DNA from: Cupriavidus phytohabitans
Lineage (GTDB): Bacteria; Pseudomonadota; Gammaproteobacteria; Burkholderiales; Burkholderiaceae
Assembly (NCBI RefSeq): GCF_000426345.1
Contig: NZ_AUFE01000028.1
Span: 17,195-81,194 of the forward strand
Length of the DNA: 64,000 bases
Direction of reading: 5' to 3'
Part shown: positions 48,290 through 61,350 of the stretch, one piece after another
Layout of the letters: each line of letters opens with the position of its first letter
Numbering within the stretch: position 1 is the first letter of the stretch
Program-made: the position numbers and the translations under genes
Notes under the pieces: model-generated
Databases searched by the model: none
The model's input: the letters and a program-made list of their open reading frames with translations, nothing else
Told to the model about the DNA's origin: nothing

Positions 48290-49252
48290 ATGGTCATTGT
48301 ACTGTATGCCCTGACGGCACTTCTCTATTGCGGCCTGGCCTGGCACGGCTGGGCCACGCGCCATGCCGGCGTTGCCTCTACGGCCGCCAAGGCGGGACAA
48401 TCCGGCGGCGCGGCCTCGGCCGTGCTGGTCGCCGGCGGCCCCGGCAGCGCCCTGCCACCGGCGGGCGGCGCGCACGGCGAGGGCCGGCCGGCCTGGTGGC
48501 ACATGCTGATGCTGGCGGCGCTGGCCTGCCACGGCATGCTGCTGCACGAAACCATCTTCCCGTCCGACCGCATGGTGTTCGGCTTTGCCTTCGCGCTGTC
48601 GGCCATGCTGTGGCTTGGCGTGGGCATCTACTGGATCGAGAGCTTCTTCTTCTCGCTGGCCGGGCTGGGGCTGATCGTGATCCCGGTGGCGCTGGTCGCG
48701 AGCCTGATGCCGCTGGCCTTTCCCGGCTCGCAGATCCTGGGCTACGCGGCGCAGCCGCTGTTCAAGCTGCACTTCATCATCGCCAACGTGGCGTACGGGC
48801 TGTTCACGCTGGCGGCGTTCCATGCCTTCCTGATGCTGCTGGCCGAGCGCCGGCTGCACGGTTTCCGCCACGTGCCGGCACGGCCGGCCGAGGCCAATGG
48901 CACGCAACCCAGCCAGTGGCTGGGCCGCTGGCTGGACCTGCTGCCGCCGCTGCTGACACTGGAGAAGCTGCTGTTCCGCCTGATCGGCGCCGGCTTCGTG
49001 CTGCTGACACTGACGATCGGCTCGGGCCTGCTGTTCTCCGAAGAACTGTTCGGCCGCGCTTTCCGGATGGACCACAAGACCGTGTTCGCGCTGATTTCGT
49101 GGGCCATGTTCGGCGGCATCCTGGCCGGGCGCATCTTCCGCGGCTGGCGCGGCAAGGTAGCGCTGCGCTGGGTGATCGCCTCGTTCGGCATCCTGCTGCT
49201 GGCCTATGTCGGCAGCCGCTTTGTGATTGAAGTAGTCCTGCACCGTTTCTGA
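48290..49252 (+). CDS. Cytochrome c assembly family membrane protein (CcsA/YpjD-like)
   Basis: A 320-aa polytopic membrane protein with about eight helices, belonging to the CcmC/CcsA cytochrome-assembly family. It has histidines in HGMLLHETIF and in a late loop (MDHKTVFALISWAMFGGILAGR) that could bind haem, as in other members. An Ala/Gly-rich insertion separates the first two helices. This YpjD-like branch is found divergent from ffh in many proteobacteria; its exact role is not established. The 129-base gap to ffh must hold both promoters. Confidence 0.85.
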   Translation: MVIVLYALTALLYCGLAWHGWATRHAGVASTAAKAGQSGGAASAVLVAGGPGSALPPAGGAHGEGRPAWWHMLMLAALACHGMLLHETIFPSDRMVFGFAFALSAMLWLGVGIYWIESFFFSLAGLGLIVIPVALVASLMPLAFPGSQILGYAAQPLFKLHFIIANVAYGLFTLAAFHAFLMLLAERRLHGFRHVPARPAEANGTQPSQWLGRWLDLLPPLLTLEKLLFRLIGAGFVLLTLTIGSGLLFSEELFGRAFRMDHKTVFALISWAMFGGILAGRIFRGWRGKVALRWVIASFGILLLAYVGSRFVIEVVLHRF

Positions 49253-49258
49253 GACACC

Positions 49259-49555
49259 ATGGCACGTATCCTGATCCTGCTGGCCGTGGTGCTGGGCGTC
49301 TTCTGGTGGCTGCGCGCCCGCGCCGAAGCGCGGCTGGCACAGCAACGCGCGCGGCAGCAAGCCAGCGAAGCCGCCGCGCGCGCCCACGCCAATGCCGGCC
49401 AGCCCGCCGACGCTGAACCGATGGTCCAGTGCGCCCAATGCGGCGTACACCTGCCGATGGGCGAAGCCATCGCCTGGCGCGGCCTGCACTACTGCCGCCG
49501 CAGCCACCTGCCTGACGAGGCCAGCCACACCGACGGCGGCGGCGCGCGCCCATGA
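49259..49555 (+). CDS. Small PP0621-like membrane protein with cysteine motif
   Basis: A 98-aa protein with one N-terminal hydrophobic helix (ILILLAVVLGVFWWL), a charged Arg/Ala/Gln-rich helix, then the motif MVQCAQCGVHLPMGEAI...LHYCRRSH. The Cys residues with a nearby His could bind zinc. This pattern matches a small conserved protein regularly found just before pilS in Burkholderiales. Function unknown. It overlaps pilS by ATGA. Confidence 0.8.
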   Translation: MARILILLAVVLGVFWWLRARAEARLAQQRARQQASEAAARAHANAGQPADAEPMVQCAQCGVHLPMGEAIAWRGLHYCRRSHLPDEASHTDGGGARP

Positions 49556-51680
49556 CCGAACCGGCGCCGTCAGGCTGGCAGCGGCTGAACGCCTGGCGCG
49601 GCCTGGCGCAGCTGTGGCGTCAGCCTGAACCGCCCGAATTCCACTGGCGCCTGCTGCGCTATTTCTGCTGGACCCGTGTGGCCGTGGGTCTGCTGCTGCT
49701 TGGCTATGCGCTGATGCGGCGCGGCGAGCCCGCGCCGGCGCCATTGCCGCCATTGCCGCATTCGTTGCTGCCGGATCTGCCCTTCGGGCTGGCCAGTGTC
49801 GAGCATGCGGCGGCCATGACGGTCGCCGTGCCTTACCTTGGCATTGCGCTGGCGATGCTCGCCGGCACGCTGTGGCGCCGCCATTTCCACCTGCGTGTGC
49901 GCGTGCAGGTGCTGGCTGACCTGGCGCTGCTGGCGCTGGTGTTCCACGCCATGGGCCACCCGGCCAGCCAGGGCCAGGCCGACGGCCTCGCCATGATCTT
50001 CCTGCTGCCCGCGCTCGAAGCCGGTGCGCTCACCAGTCTGCCGTTCGCGCTGTTTGCCGCGTCGATCTCCGCGCTGGTGGTGATGGGCGGCCCCTTCATG
50101 CACACCATCCTGCTGCGACAGGCCGATGCCGGGCTGCTGGGCTCGGGCCTGTTCGGCCTGGTGTTCATGATCGCGGCGCTGCTGATGTACATGCTGGCCA
50201 ACCGCCAGCTCGCGCAGGAGCGGCTGGCGCTGGCGCGCGAGCAGGAATTGCGGATGCAGCAGCTGGTCAACCGGCTGATGGTCAACGACATGCAGGACGG
50301 CGTGATGCTGGTGCGCGCCAACGGCGCCGTGGTGGCGGCGAACCCGGCGGCGGTGGTGCTGTTGGGCGTGCAGGCGCATGAGCGCATCTATTCGCGCCGG
50401 CTGGGTGCGCCGGCGGGGCAGGGCCGCGATGGCGACACCGTGCTGTTCGACCTGCGCCGCATCCCGCGCCTGCAGCCGCTGATGGAAATGCTGCGCGACT
50501 GGCTGCGCAGCAAGGACGACGTGCCGCGCATCCTGCAATTGCTGCCGATGGCGTCCGGCACCGCCCTGGCCGACGGCACCATGCAGCACACCCGGCTGCG
50601 GCTGCGTTTCGTGCTGCCGGGGCTGGCGGGATTGCGCTCGACGCTGGCGCACGGGCGCACCGTGCCGTCGCATCTCGATACCGCTGCCTGGAACGAACTG
50701 TCCCCCGAGGCCGCCGCCCGCCTGCGCCTGGCCATCGCGCAGAACGAGGCCATGGCCTGGTCGCAGGAAGACGAAGCGCTGCTGCGCAGCGAGATGCGCG
50801 ATACCGTCCTGGTCCATATCGAAAGCTGGGAGCGCATCGCCGAACAGGTGCAGCAGGAAAAGCTGGCCGCGATGGGCCGGCTGGTGGCCAGCATCGCGCA
50901 CCAGATCCGCAACCCGCTGGCGGCCATCAGCCAGGCCAGCGAGCTGCTGGCCGACTCCGCGCGGCAGGGGCCTGTCGCCACGGATCGGTCAGACAACACC
51001 GGCGGTGCCGATGTCGATATCGATGCGCGCCTGCTGCGCATCATCCACGACAACGTGCGCCGGCTCGACCAGGTGGTGTCCGATGTGCTGCAGATGTCGC
51101 GCCGCCCGCGCACCGGCCGCAGCACCGTGCACCTGGCGCAGGCGCTGCCCGAGATCGTCGAGCGCTGGCGCCTGGAAATGCGTTCGCGCCGTCCGCAGGC
51201 CGGCGAGACCCGCCCGGCCGGCCGCGCCGACATCAACGCCAACGCCATCCGCCTGACCGTGGACGTGGCCCAGCCGGTGGTGTTCGACGCCGCGCAGCTG
51301 CAGCAGGTGCTGGGCAACCTGCTCGACAATGCCTGGCGCTACTGCAGCCGGCTGCCGGGCTCGATCCGGCTGCTGGCGCACGCGCTGGACCAGCACCATG
51401 CCGAGCTGATCGTCTGGAACGACGGCGCCGAGGTCTCGCGCGAGCACCAGCGCAGCCTGTTCGAGCCGTTCTTCACCAGCAACGCCCAGGGCACCGGCCT
51501 GGGCCTGTTCATGGCGCGCGAGCTGTGCGGCGCCAACGACGCGCAGGTGCGCTACGGCGCGGTCTCGGTGCCGTCGCTGATCGAGCGCACCGGCGTGCTG
51601 GCCGCGGCCGCGCGCGATACACTGCCGGCCAAGGCCTTCGTGCTGACGCTGCGCATCGAGACCGCCGACGCGGCCGTCGC

Positions 51681-51684
<4 letters not shown>
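49552..51684 (+). CDS. pilS: Sensor histidine kinase PilS
   Basis: A 710-aa membrane sensor kinase. Six transmembrane helices occupy about residues 35-225; a PAS-like region follows (NDMQDGVMLVRANGAVVAANPAA). The HisKA box AMGRLVASIAHQIRNPLAAISQASELL has the phospho-accepting His, and the HATPase has LGNLLDNAWRY and GTGLGLFMARELC. It phosphorylates PilR, which controls pilin transcription. It overlaps pilR by ATGA. Confidence 0.95.
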
Positions 51685-53377
<1,693 letters not shown>

Positions 53378-53381
<4 letters not shown>

Positions 53382-53998
53382 CCACCCCCAGTCAGCCCAA
53401 CCTGCCCGCGTCGGCGCAGGCTTTCCTGCCCGACGCCGACGGCTGGGTGCCGGCCGCCCGGCGCGTGCCGTCGCCCAATTTCGACCAGCGCCCGCCGGGT
53501 ATGCCGGTGGACCTGGTGGTGCTGCATAACATCAGCCTGCCGCCCGGCCAGTTCGGCAGCGGCGACATCGAGGCGTTCTTCCAGAACCGGCTCGACCCGG
53601 ACAAGCATCCGTTCTTTGCCACCATCCACCAGGTCCAGGTGTCCGCGCACTTCCTGGTGACGAGGCAGGGGGAGCTGGTGCAGTTCGTGCCGTGCACGCA
53701 GCGGGCCTGGCATGCCGGCCAGTCGGACTTCTTTGGCCGCACGCGCTGCAACGACTTCTCGATCGGCATCGAGATCGAGGGTTGCGACGACCTGCCGTTC
53801 ACCTCCGCCCAATACGACACCGTGGCCGCGCTGGTGCCGGCCCTGATGGCGGCCTACCCGGTACGGGCGATCGCCGGCCACAGCGACATTGCTCCGGGAC
53901 GCAAGACCGATCCTGGCCCGCATTTCGACTGGGACCGCTTCGCCGCCAGTGCAGCCGTGCCGCAAGGCATGTTGCCCTATCGGCACCCCTGCGCGTGA
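53378..53998 (+). CDS. ampD: 1,6-anhydro-N-acetylmuramyl-L-alanine amidase AmpD
   Basis: A 206-aa cytoplasmic zinc amidase that recycles muropeptides and so keeps AmpC-type beta-lactamase induction low. Zinc ligands are the His of VDLVVLHNISLP, the His in AGHSDIAPGRKTDPGPHFDW and the Asp of the same motif. It begins with a Pro-rich stretch then ADGWVPAARRVPSPNFDQRP, typical of AmpD. It overlaps pilR by ATGA, so it is translated with the pil regulators. Confidence 0.96.
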
Positions 53999-54238
53999 TC
54001 CGTTCGTAACGTCATTCCCTGCGGTCGTGCGCCCAGTCGTGCGCCCCATTCCGGCGCACATGCCCCAAGCAGATTAGGGGCTATCGCATGCTCGCAACAA
54101 TCAAAAAAATTTTTGTGAAATGTGCAGTTGCGAATGGTTTCTCTGAAACCCTTGTGTGCACTAGGCTCCCGGGCATGTGGCGCTGCCGCACCCGCCAGCT
54201 TCGCCCGGAAACGACCCCGAAATAGCGGTTGTCAAGAC

Positions 54239-54303
54239 TGGTCATTCGGATTCGTTTCACTATACTTAGCCCAGTTTTCAGCAGCACCCACTATATCTAG
54301 TAG
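54239..54303 (+). promoter_or_regulatory. nrdA promoter with tandem NrdR boxes
   Basis: Two sequences match the NrdR consensus (about ACACTATATATAGTGT): CACTATACTTAG from 54258 and CACTATATCTAGTAG from 54289. Their starts are 31 bp apart, three helical turns, the geometry used by NrdR. The first box contains TATACT (54261-54266), a good -10 with a 4/6 -35 (TGGTCA at 54239) 16 bases upstream, so NrdR binding would block the promoter. The 54000-54238 stretch has no gene but is AT-rich around 54105. Confidence 0.7.
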
Positions 54304-54387
54304 TCAAACCGGGGAGCTGGCCCCTGAGGTGGCGGTTGTGCAGTGAGTGCAACCCGTCAGGAAACCTCCGCAAGGCTGGCGAATCAC

Positions 54388-54491
54388 AAAGAGTCCCTGG
54401 CGAAATGTTCACGCAGAGGCAGTTTGTCCGTGCGCGGTCACACCGAAACGGATTCTTCTTTCCGCCGCATTTCGCCAGGGACTCTTTTGTC
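54388..54491 (+). promoter_or_regulatory. 20-bp perfect inverted repeat in the nrdA leader, possible attenuator
   Basis: Bases 54388-54407 are perfectly complementary to 54468-54487, separated by 60 bases, and the right arm runs into TTTT. An upstream copy of CTGGCGAA (54376-54383) can also pair with TTCGCCAG in the right arm, giving a competing structure. The structure ends 35 bases before the nrdA ATG. A terminator/antiterminator leader is inferred; no regulator ligand is suggested by sequence. Confidence 0.55.
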
Positions 54492-54522
54492 TCTTATATC
54501 CAGGCTAAGAACAGGACTTCAC

Positions 54523-57462
<2,940 letters not shown>

Positions 57463-57500
57463 GGCAAAAAGAAGACTAGAGAGCAAAAAACCGCCCCCTG

Positions 57501-57552
57501 TTTGCTCCCCTCTCCCGCTCGCGGGAGAGGGGCGGGGGTGAGGGCCGGCGCA
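57501..57552. repeat. CCCCTCTCC palindromic repeat between nrdA and nrdB
   Basis: CCCCTCTCCCGC is mirrored by GCGGGAGAGGGG around a very short loop, followed by a GGGGGTGAGGGCCGGCGCA tail. It is closely similar to 28213-28264. The 159-base nrdA-nrdB gap contains only this element, which may stabilise or process the nrdA-nrdB transcript. Confidence 0.7.
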
Positions 57553-57621
57553 GCAACGAAGTGAAGCGTCAAACCTGACCAACGACCGCGCCCCCCAAAC
57601 CGAATCACGGAGAACAACATC

Positions 57622-58809
57622 ATGCTGAGCTGGGACGACGACGTTCAAGCCACCCCGCAGGCCGCACCGCAGCCTGCCCTGCAACCCGCTGCATCGGCTG
57701 CCACCGCTGACCAGCAAGGCGTCCTGCCGCCGAGCGCCACGCAAGCCGGCATCCTGGGCAACAACCCCAACGCCGCCGCCGCGCAAAGCAACCGCCGCGT
57801 CAACGCCGCCGACAAGCGCGTCATCAACGGCTCGACCGATGTCAACCAGCTCGTGCCGTTCAAGTACAAGTGGGCGTGGGAAAAGTACCTGGCCGGCTGC
57901 GCCAACCACTGGATGCCGCAGGAAATCAACATGTCGCGCGACATCGCGACATGGAAAGACCCCAACGGCCTGACCGAAGACGAGCGCCGCATCATCAAGC
58001 GCAACCTCGGCTTCTTCGTCACCGCCGACTCGCTGGCCGCCAACAACATCGTGCTGGGCACCTACCGCCAGATCACCGCGCCGGAATGCCGCCAGTACCT
58101 GCTGCGCCAGGCCTTTGAAGAGGCCATCCACACGCACGCCTACCAGTACATCGTCGAATCGCTGGGCCTGAACGAAGCCGAGATCTTCAACGCGTACCAC
58201 GAAGTGCAGTCGATCCGTGACAAGGACGAGTTCCTGATCCCGTTCATCGACACGCTGACCGACCCGTCGTTCAAGACCGGCACGCCGGAAAACGACCAGA
58301 AGCTGCTGAAGTCGCTGATCGTGTTCGCCTGCATCATGGAAGGGCTGTTCTTCTATGTGGGCTTCACGCAGATTTTGGCGATGGGGCGGCAGAACAAGAT
58401 GACTGGGGCTGCGGAGCAGTATCAGTACATCCTGCGGGATGAGTCGCTGCACTGCAATTTTGGGATTGACCTGATCAATCAGATCAAGCTGGAGAATCCG
58501 CATCTTTGGACGGCGGAGTTTAAGGCTGAGATTACTGAGTTGTTCAAGAAGGCTGTTGATCTTGAATATCGTTATGCTGAGGACACCATGCCGCGTGGCG
58601 TGCTGGGGCTGAATGCGCCGATGTTCAAGTCTTACCTGCGCTTCATCTGCAATCGTCGGTGCCAGCAGATTGGGTTGGATCAGCTGTTCCCGAATGAGGA
58701 GAACCCGTTCCCGTGGATGAGTGAGATGATTGATCTGAAGAAGGAGCGGAACTTCTTTGAGACTCGGGTTATTGAGTATCAGACGGGTGGGGCGTTGAGC
58801 TGGGATTGA
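57622..58809 (+). CDS. nrdB: Class Ia ribonucleotide reductase, beta subunit (R2)
   Basis: A 395-aa di-iron protein holding the tyrosyl radical. Iron ligands lie in RQAFEEAIHTHAYQYI and in the later DESLHCNFGIDLINQI. LSWDDD and GGALSWD mark the two termini; the C-terminal peptide docks on NrdA. The N-terminal 60 residues are an Ala/Pro/Gln-rich extension. Codon choice changes abruptly at about 58370: the last 440 bases use many more T-ending and GGG/GAG codons than the rest of the gene. Confidence 0.97.
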   Translation: MLSWDDDVQATPQAAPQPALQPAASAATADQQGVLPPSATQAGILGNNPNAAAAQSNRRVNAADKRVINGSTDVNQLVPFKYKWAWEKYLAGCANHWMPQEINMSRDIATWKDPNGLTEDERRIIKRNLGFFVTADSLAANNIVLGTYRQITAPECRQYLLRQAFEEAIHTHAYQYIVESLGLNEAEIFNAYHEVQSIRDKDEFLIPFIDTLTDPSFKTGTPENDQKLLKSLIVFACIMEGLFFYVGFTQILAMGRQNKMTGAAEQYQYILRDESLHCNFGIDLINQIKLENPHLWTAEFKAEITELFKKAVDLEYRYAEDTMPRGVLGLNAPMFKSYLRFICNRRCQQIGLDQLFPNEENPFPWMSEMIDLKKERNFFETRVIEYQTGGALSWD

Positions 58810-58851
58810 GGAAGAAGAAGCAAGCAGTTTGTCCAAATTCGTCGTAAAAAA

Positions 58852-58875
58852 GGGAGCCGAGAGGCTCCCTTTTTT
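58852..58875 (+). terminator. Terminator after nrdB
   Basis: GGGAGCC/GGCTCCC stem with a GAGA loop, flanked by an A-run and six T residues, 43 bases past the nrdB stop. It marks the end of the core region. Confidence 0.92.
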
Positions 58876-58908
58876 CATATTTGGCATGCTCTCTACCGCT
58901 TTCGGGGG

Positions 58909-59351
58909 ATGACCAATTCGATCGAGGAGTGGAAAAATGTTACGTACCGGAGTTCAATTATAGGTTCATTTTTCCGCGAGGCAGATTGTGCGAAGGCGGC
59001 CATGGTGAGCGCCCTTGCCGATGCCCGGCGCGCCATGCCGTCCGCTACGCTGATCGAAGCGGTTCCCGATCTGGTGGGACTTACCGATATCGCCGATGCC
59101 GTCGGCATGTCCCGCCAGAACATGCGCAAGTTGATGATCGGCTATCCCGAGTCTTTCCCGGCGCGGTGCATGAAGGCAGCACCACACTCTGGCACTTGCT
59201 GGATGTGCTGATATGGCTGGATCAGCGCGATTACAGCATTGACCCGATCCTGTTGGATGTCGCCGGCACGGCCATGCAATTCAATCTTGTCCGTTGCGCC
59301 AGTCAGGTGGTGCCTGCCATGGCGCGGGAGTTTCGGGCGCTGGTGGGGTAA
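58909..59351 (+). pseudogene. Truncated, frameshifted DNA-binding (HTH) protein remnant
   Basis: From about 58960 one frame reads FFREADCAKAAMVSALADARRAMP and DLVGLTDIADAVGMSRQNMRKLM, a helix-turn-helix-like segment of a small phage/plasmid-type DNA-binding family as I recognise it. At about 59160-59170 the frame must shift by one base, after ESFP, to continue VHEGSTTLWHLLDVLIWLDQR through to a stop at 59351. The usual N-terminal half of the family is missing, so the gene is both 5'-truncated and frameshifted. The identification is moderate; a sequencing error could explain the shift but not the truncation. Confidence 0.5.
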
Positions 59352-59368
59352 CGGCAACGCACTGGAAG

Positions 59369-59545
59369 TCACACGATTGTTCGATAGCCGGGGTGGGCGA
59401 GCGAATCGAACATCAGGTACGGGCAGACGAAGCCGCCAAAGTTCGCAAGGCAGTTGATCGCGCCGATGCACGCCGTGGCCGTCGTCCCGCCGAGCATGCC
59501 GTCGGCAACGTTTGCATGACCGGCGAGAAGCTGATGATCCTTGCC
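59369..59545 (-). pseudogene. C-terminal remnant of an MFS transporter
   Basis: A minus-strand frame ending at 59369 encodes about 58 residues including GGTTATACIGAINCLANFGG followed by FVCPYLMF. This pattern resembles the late transmembrane region (typically ...GALINSIGNLGGFVGPYL...) of ACS-type MFS transporters. No start or upstream part is present: the fragment abuts the end of the ABC exporter gene. The lasso genes therefore seem to have been joined to an already broken transporter gene. Confidence 0.4.
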
Positions 59546-59548
59546 TGG

Positions 59549-61276
59549 TCACCCCGTGGTGTTCGCAACGCTCAGAGAATGCTCTTGGACCCTGCCGTTC
59601 GCGACGCGATATACGCGATCTGCCGCCTGGACCAGCGAATGGCGATGCGTAACCACTATCACCGTTGGTACCCGTTGCCGGACACGTGCGAAGATTCGCG
59701 CCTCGCGTTCTGGATCGAGCGAGGATGTGGGTTCATCCAGAATGATGACCGCCGGGCGGCGCGCGAGCGCACGGCCCAGCGCGACACGCTGGCGTTCCCC
59801 ACCTGACAGGGCCCTGCCTTGAATGCCCAGCGGTCGATCCAGGATATCGCCGTTTCCGTCTGCGGCGATCTCATGCAGTTCAAGCAACGCAACGAGTTCG
59901 TGCAGCTTGTGGTCTGACGGCGGGTTGTCACAGCCGTAGGTCAGATTCGTCCTGAGTGAGCCGGTGAGGATCATCGGCGCCTGAGGCGCGACAGCGACTT
60001 CGCCAGCGATATCGCTGATGGACAGCTTGCCGACGTCCGCGCCAAAAAGGTAAACAGTGCCAGCTGCGGGGCGGGCGAGTCCGAGCATCAATTGGACCAG
60101 GCTCGATTTGCCCGCCCCCGATGGCCCGGTGAGCGCGACAAGCTCGCCCTGCCTGATAGTGATGTTCACGCGGCGCAAAATCTGCTTCTGGCCTTGTGTG
60201 ACAACTGCGTGCTCGATGCGAAAGACTTCGTTCGCCGTCCGATCCATATGCAGGCTAGATTCTCCGCGCTCGACTGGTAGCTCCAGAAGCCCAAAGCTCT
60301 CGCGTAACGCGAGATGGTTGCGGCGCAAATCGGACAGCGATCCCGCAAGGGTAGTGAAAGGTATCGCCAGTGTCACGATGTAGCCAACAATCATGACGAA
60401 GTCGCCTGCGCGGAATGTCGAATGGATGGCGCCATATGCGGTCGTCACCGTGAAGAGCGTGAGCAAAAGGCCGGTGCAGATGGCTTGCGTCGCAAGCAGA
60501 AGTGCGAGCCGGGTGTTTCCGTGGGTCAATTTGCCGATATAGACATCAAGCGTGCGGTGCAACGCGGCATCCTCTCTCGCGTACGCGTTGTTGAGTTTGA
60601 TGTCGAGCATGAAGCCGAGCTTTTCAACAAGATGGCTCGACAGCAGGTCGGCACAGCTGAAGATCTCCTCATGAGCGCTCTTGCTTTTGTCCGCGAGGAA
60701 CCATGTCGCGGCGAAGAGAAGCAACATGGATACGGCAAATCCTAGAGCGAACGCGCCGTCGGTCAATTGCCACAGAACGACGCTGGACAGTATCAGCTGG
60801 AGAACAGTCGGGACTATTGCCCAGAACACAGCAAACGTGATTGCACTGAAAGCTGCACGACTTCGTGCGATGACTGAAACCAGGCTGCCCGGATCTTCTG
60901 CAGTCAGGCGCGGGTAGTCAACCCTGATGAGTCTGGCAAAGATGGCGTGATGGAATGCGGCATCACATCTTGCGAGAACGGCCGCGGAAAGCATGGCTTT
61001 CAGCCAATCGAACGCGCGAGCGGTGGTCCAGGCAAGTCCATAAGCGGCTGCGAGAAGTACCGGCGAACCTGTAGCGCTATGCGGGGCTTCCACAGATAGA
61101 GCATTGGTTGCCTCACCCAAGAGGTAGGGGACTAGCGTTGACAATGCCGCGCACAGCGCTACAAACAACGTTGCGCCGCAGAAGTGGATTGGCAAGGCCG
61201 GATATTTTCTGACCGAGATTCGGTAGGCGAAGATCCAGTCCTTATACAAATCCAAAAGAAACCTCATTGTCATCAC
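59549..61276 (-). CDS. ABC exporter (McjD-like), probable lasso-peptide transporter
   Basis: A 575-aa half-size ABC transporter with a fused membrane domain (about six helices, residues 25-315) and nucleotide-binding domain. Walker A is GPSGAGKS at 384-391; the signature LSGGERQRVAL starts at 490; Walker B IILDEPTSSLD is near 511; the H-loop VTHRH is at about 542. Position beside a lasso cyclase gene indicates the export/immunity role of McjD in microcin J25 clusters. GC and codon use are lower than in the core genes. No stop or frameshift is seen. Confidence 0.85.
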   Translation of the reverse strand: MMTMRFLLDLYKDWIFAYRISVRKYPALPIHFCGATLFVALCAALSTLVPYLLGEATNALSVEAPHSATGSPVLLAAAYGLAWTTARAFDWLKAMLSAAVLARCDAAFHHAIFARLIRVDYPRLTAEDPGSLVSVIARSRAAFSAITFAVFWAIVPTVLQLILSSVVLWQLTDGAFALGFAVSMLLLFAATWFLADKSKSAHEEIFSCADLLSSHLVEKLGFMLDIKLNNAYAREDAALHRTLDVYIGKLTHGNTRLALLLATQAICTGLLLTLFTVTTAYGAIHSTFRAGDFVMIVGYIVTLAIPFTTLAGSLSDLRRNHLALRESFGLLELPVERGESSLHMDRTANEVFRIEHAVVTQGQKQILRRVNITIRQGELVALTGPSGAGKSSLVQLMLGLARPAAGTVYLFGADVGKLSISDIAGEVAVAPQAPMILTGSLRTNLTYGCDNPPSDHKLHELVALLELHEIAADGNGDILDRPLGIQGRALSGGERQRVALGRALARRPAVIILDEPTSSLDPEREARIFARVRQRVPTVIVVTHRHSLVQAADRVYRVANGRVQEHSLSVANTTG

Positions 61277-61350
61277 CTTCAGGTATCAAAGTCATGTGGG
61301 ACTCTGGACCAGCTTGGCATCGCCATGGCTTTGCATCGCGCATGACCCTG

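Noticed and set aside
57501..57552. The nrdA-nrdB palindrome as an ordinary terminator
   Set aside because: No T-run follows, the genes must be co-expressed, and the sequence recurs elsewhere as a repeat.
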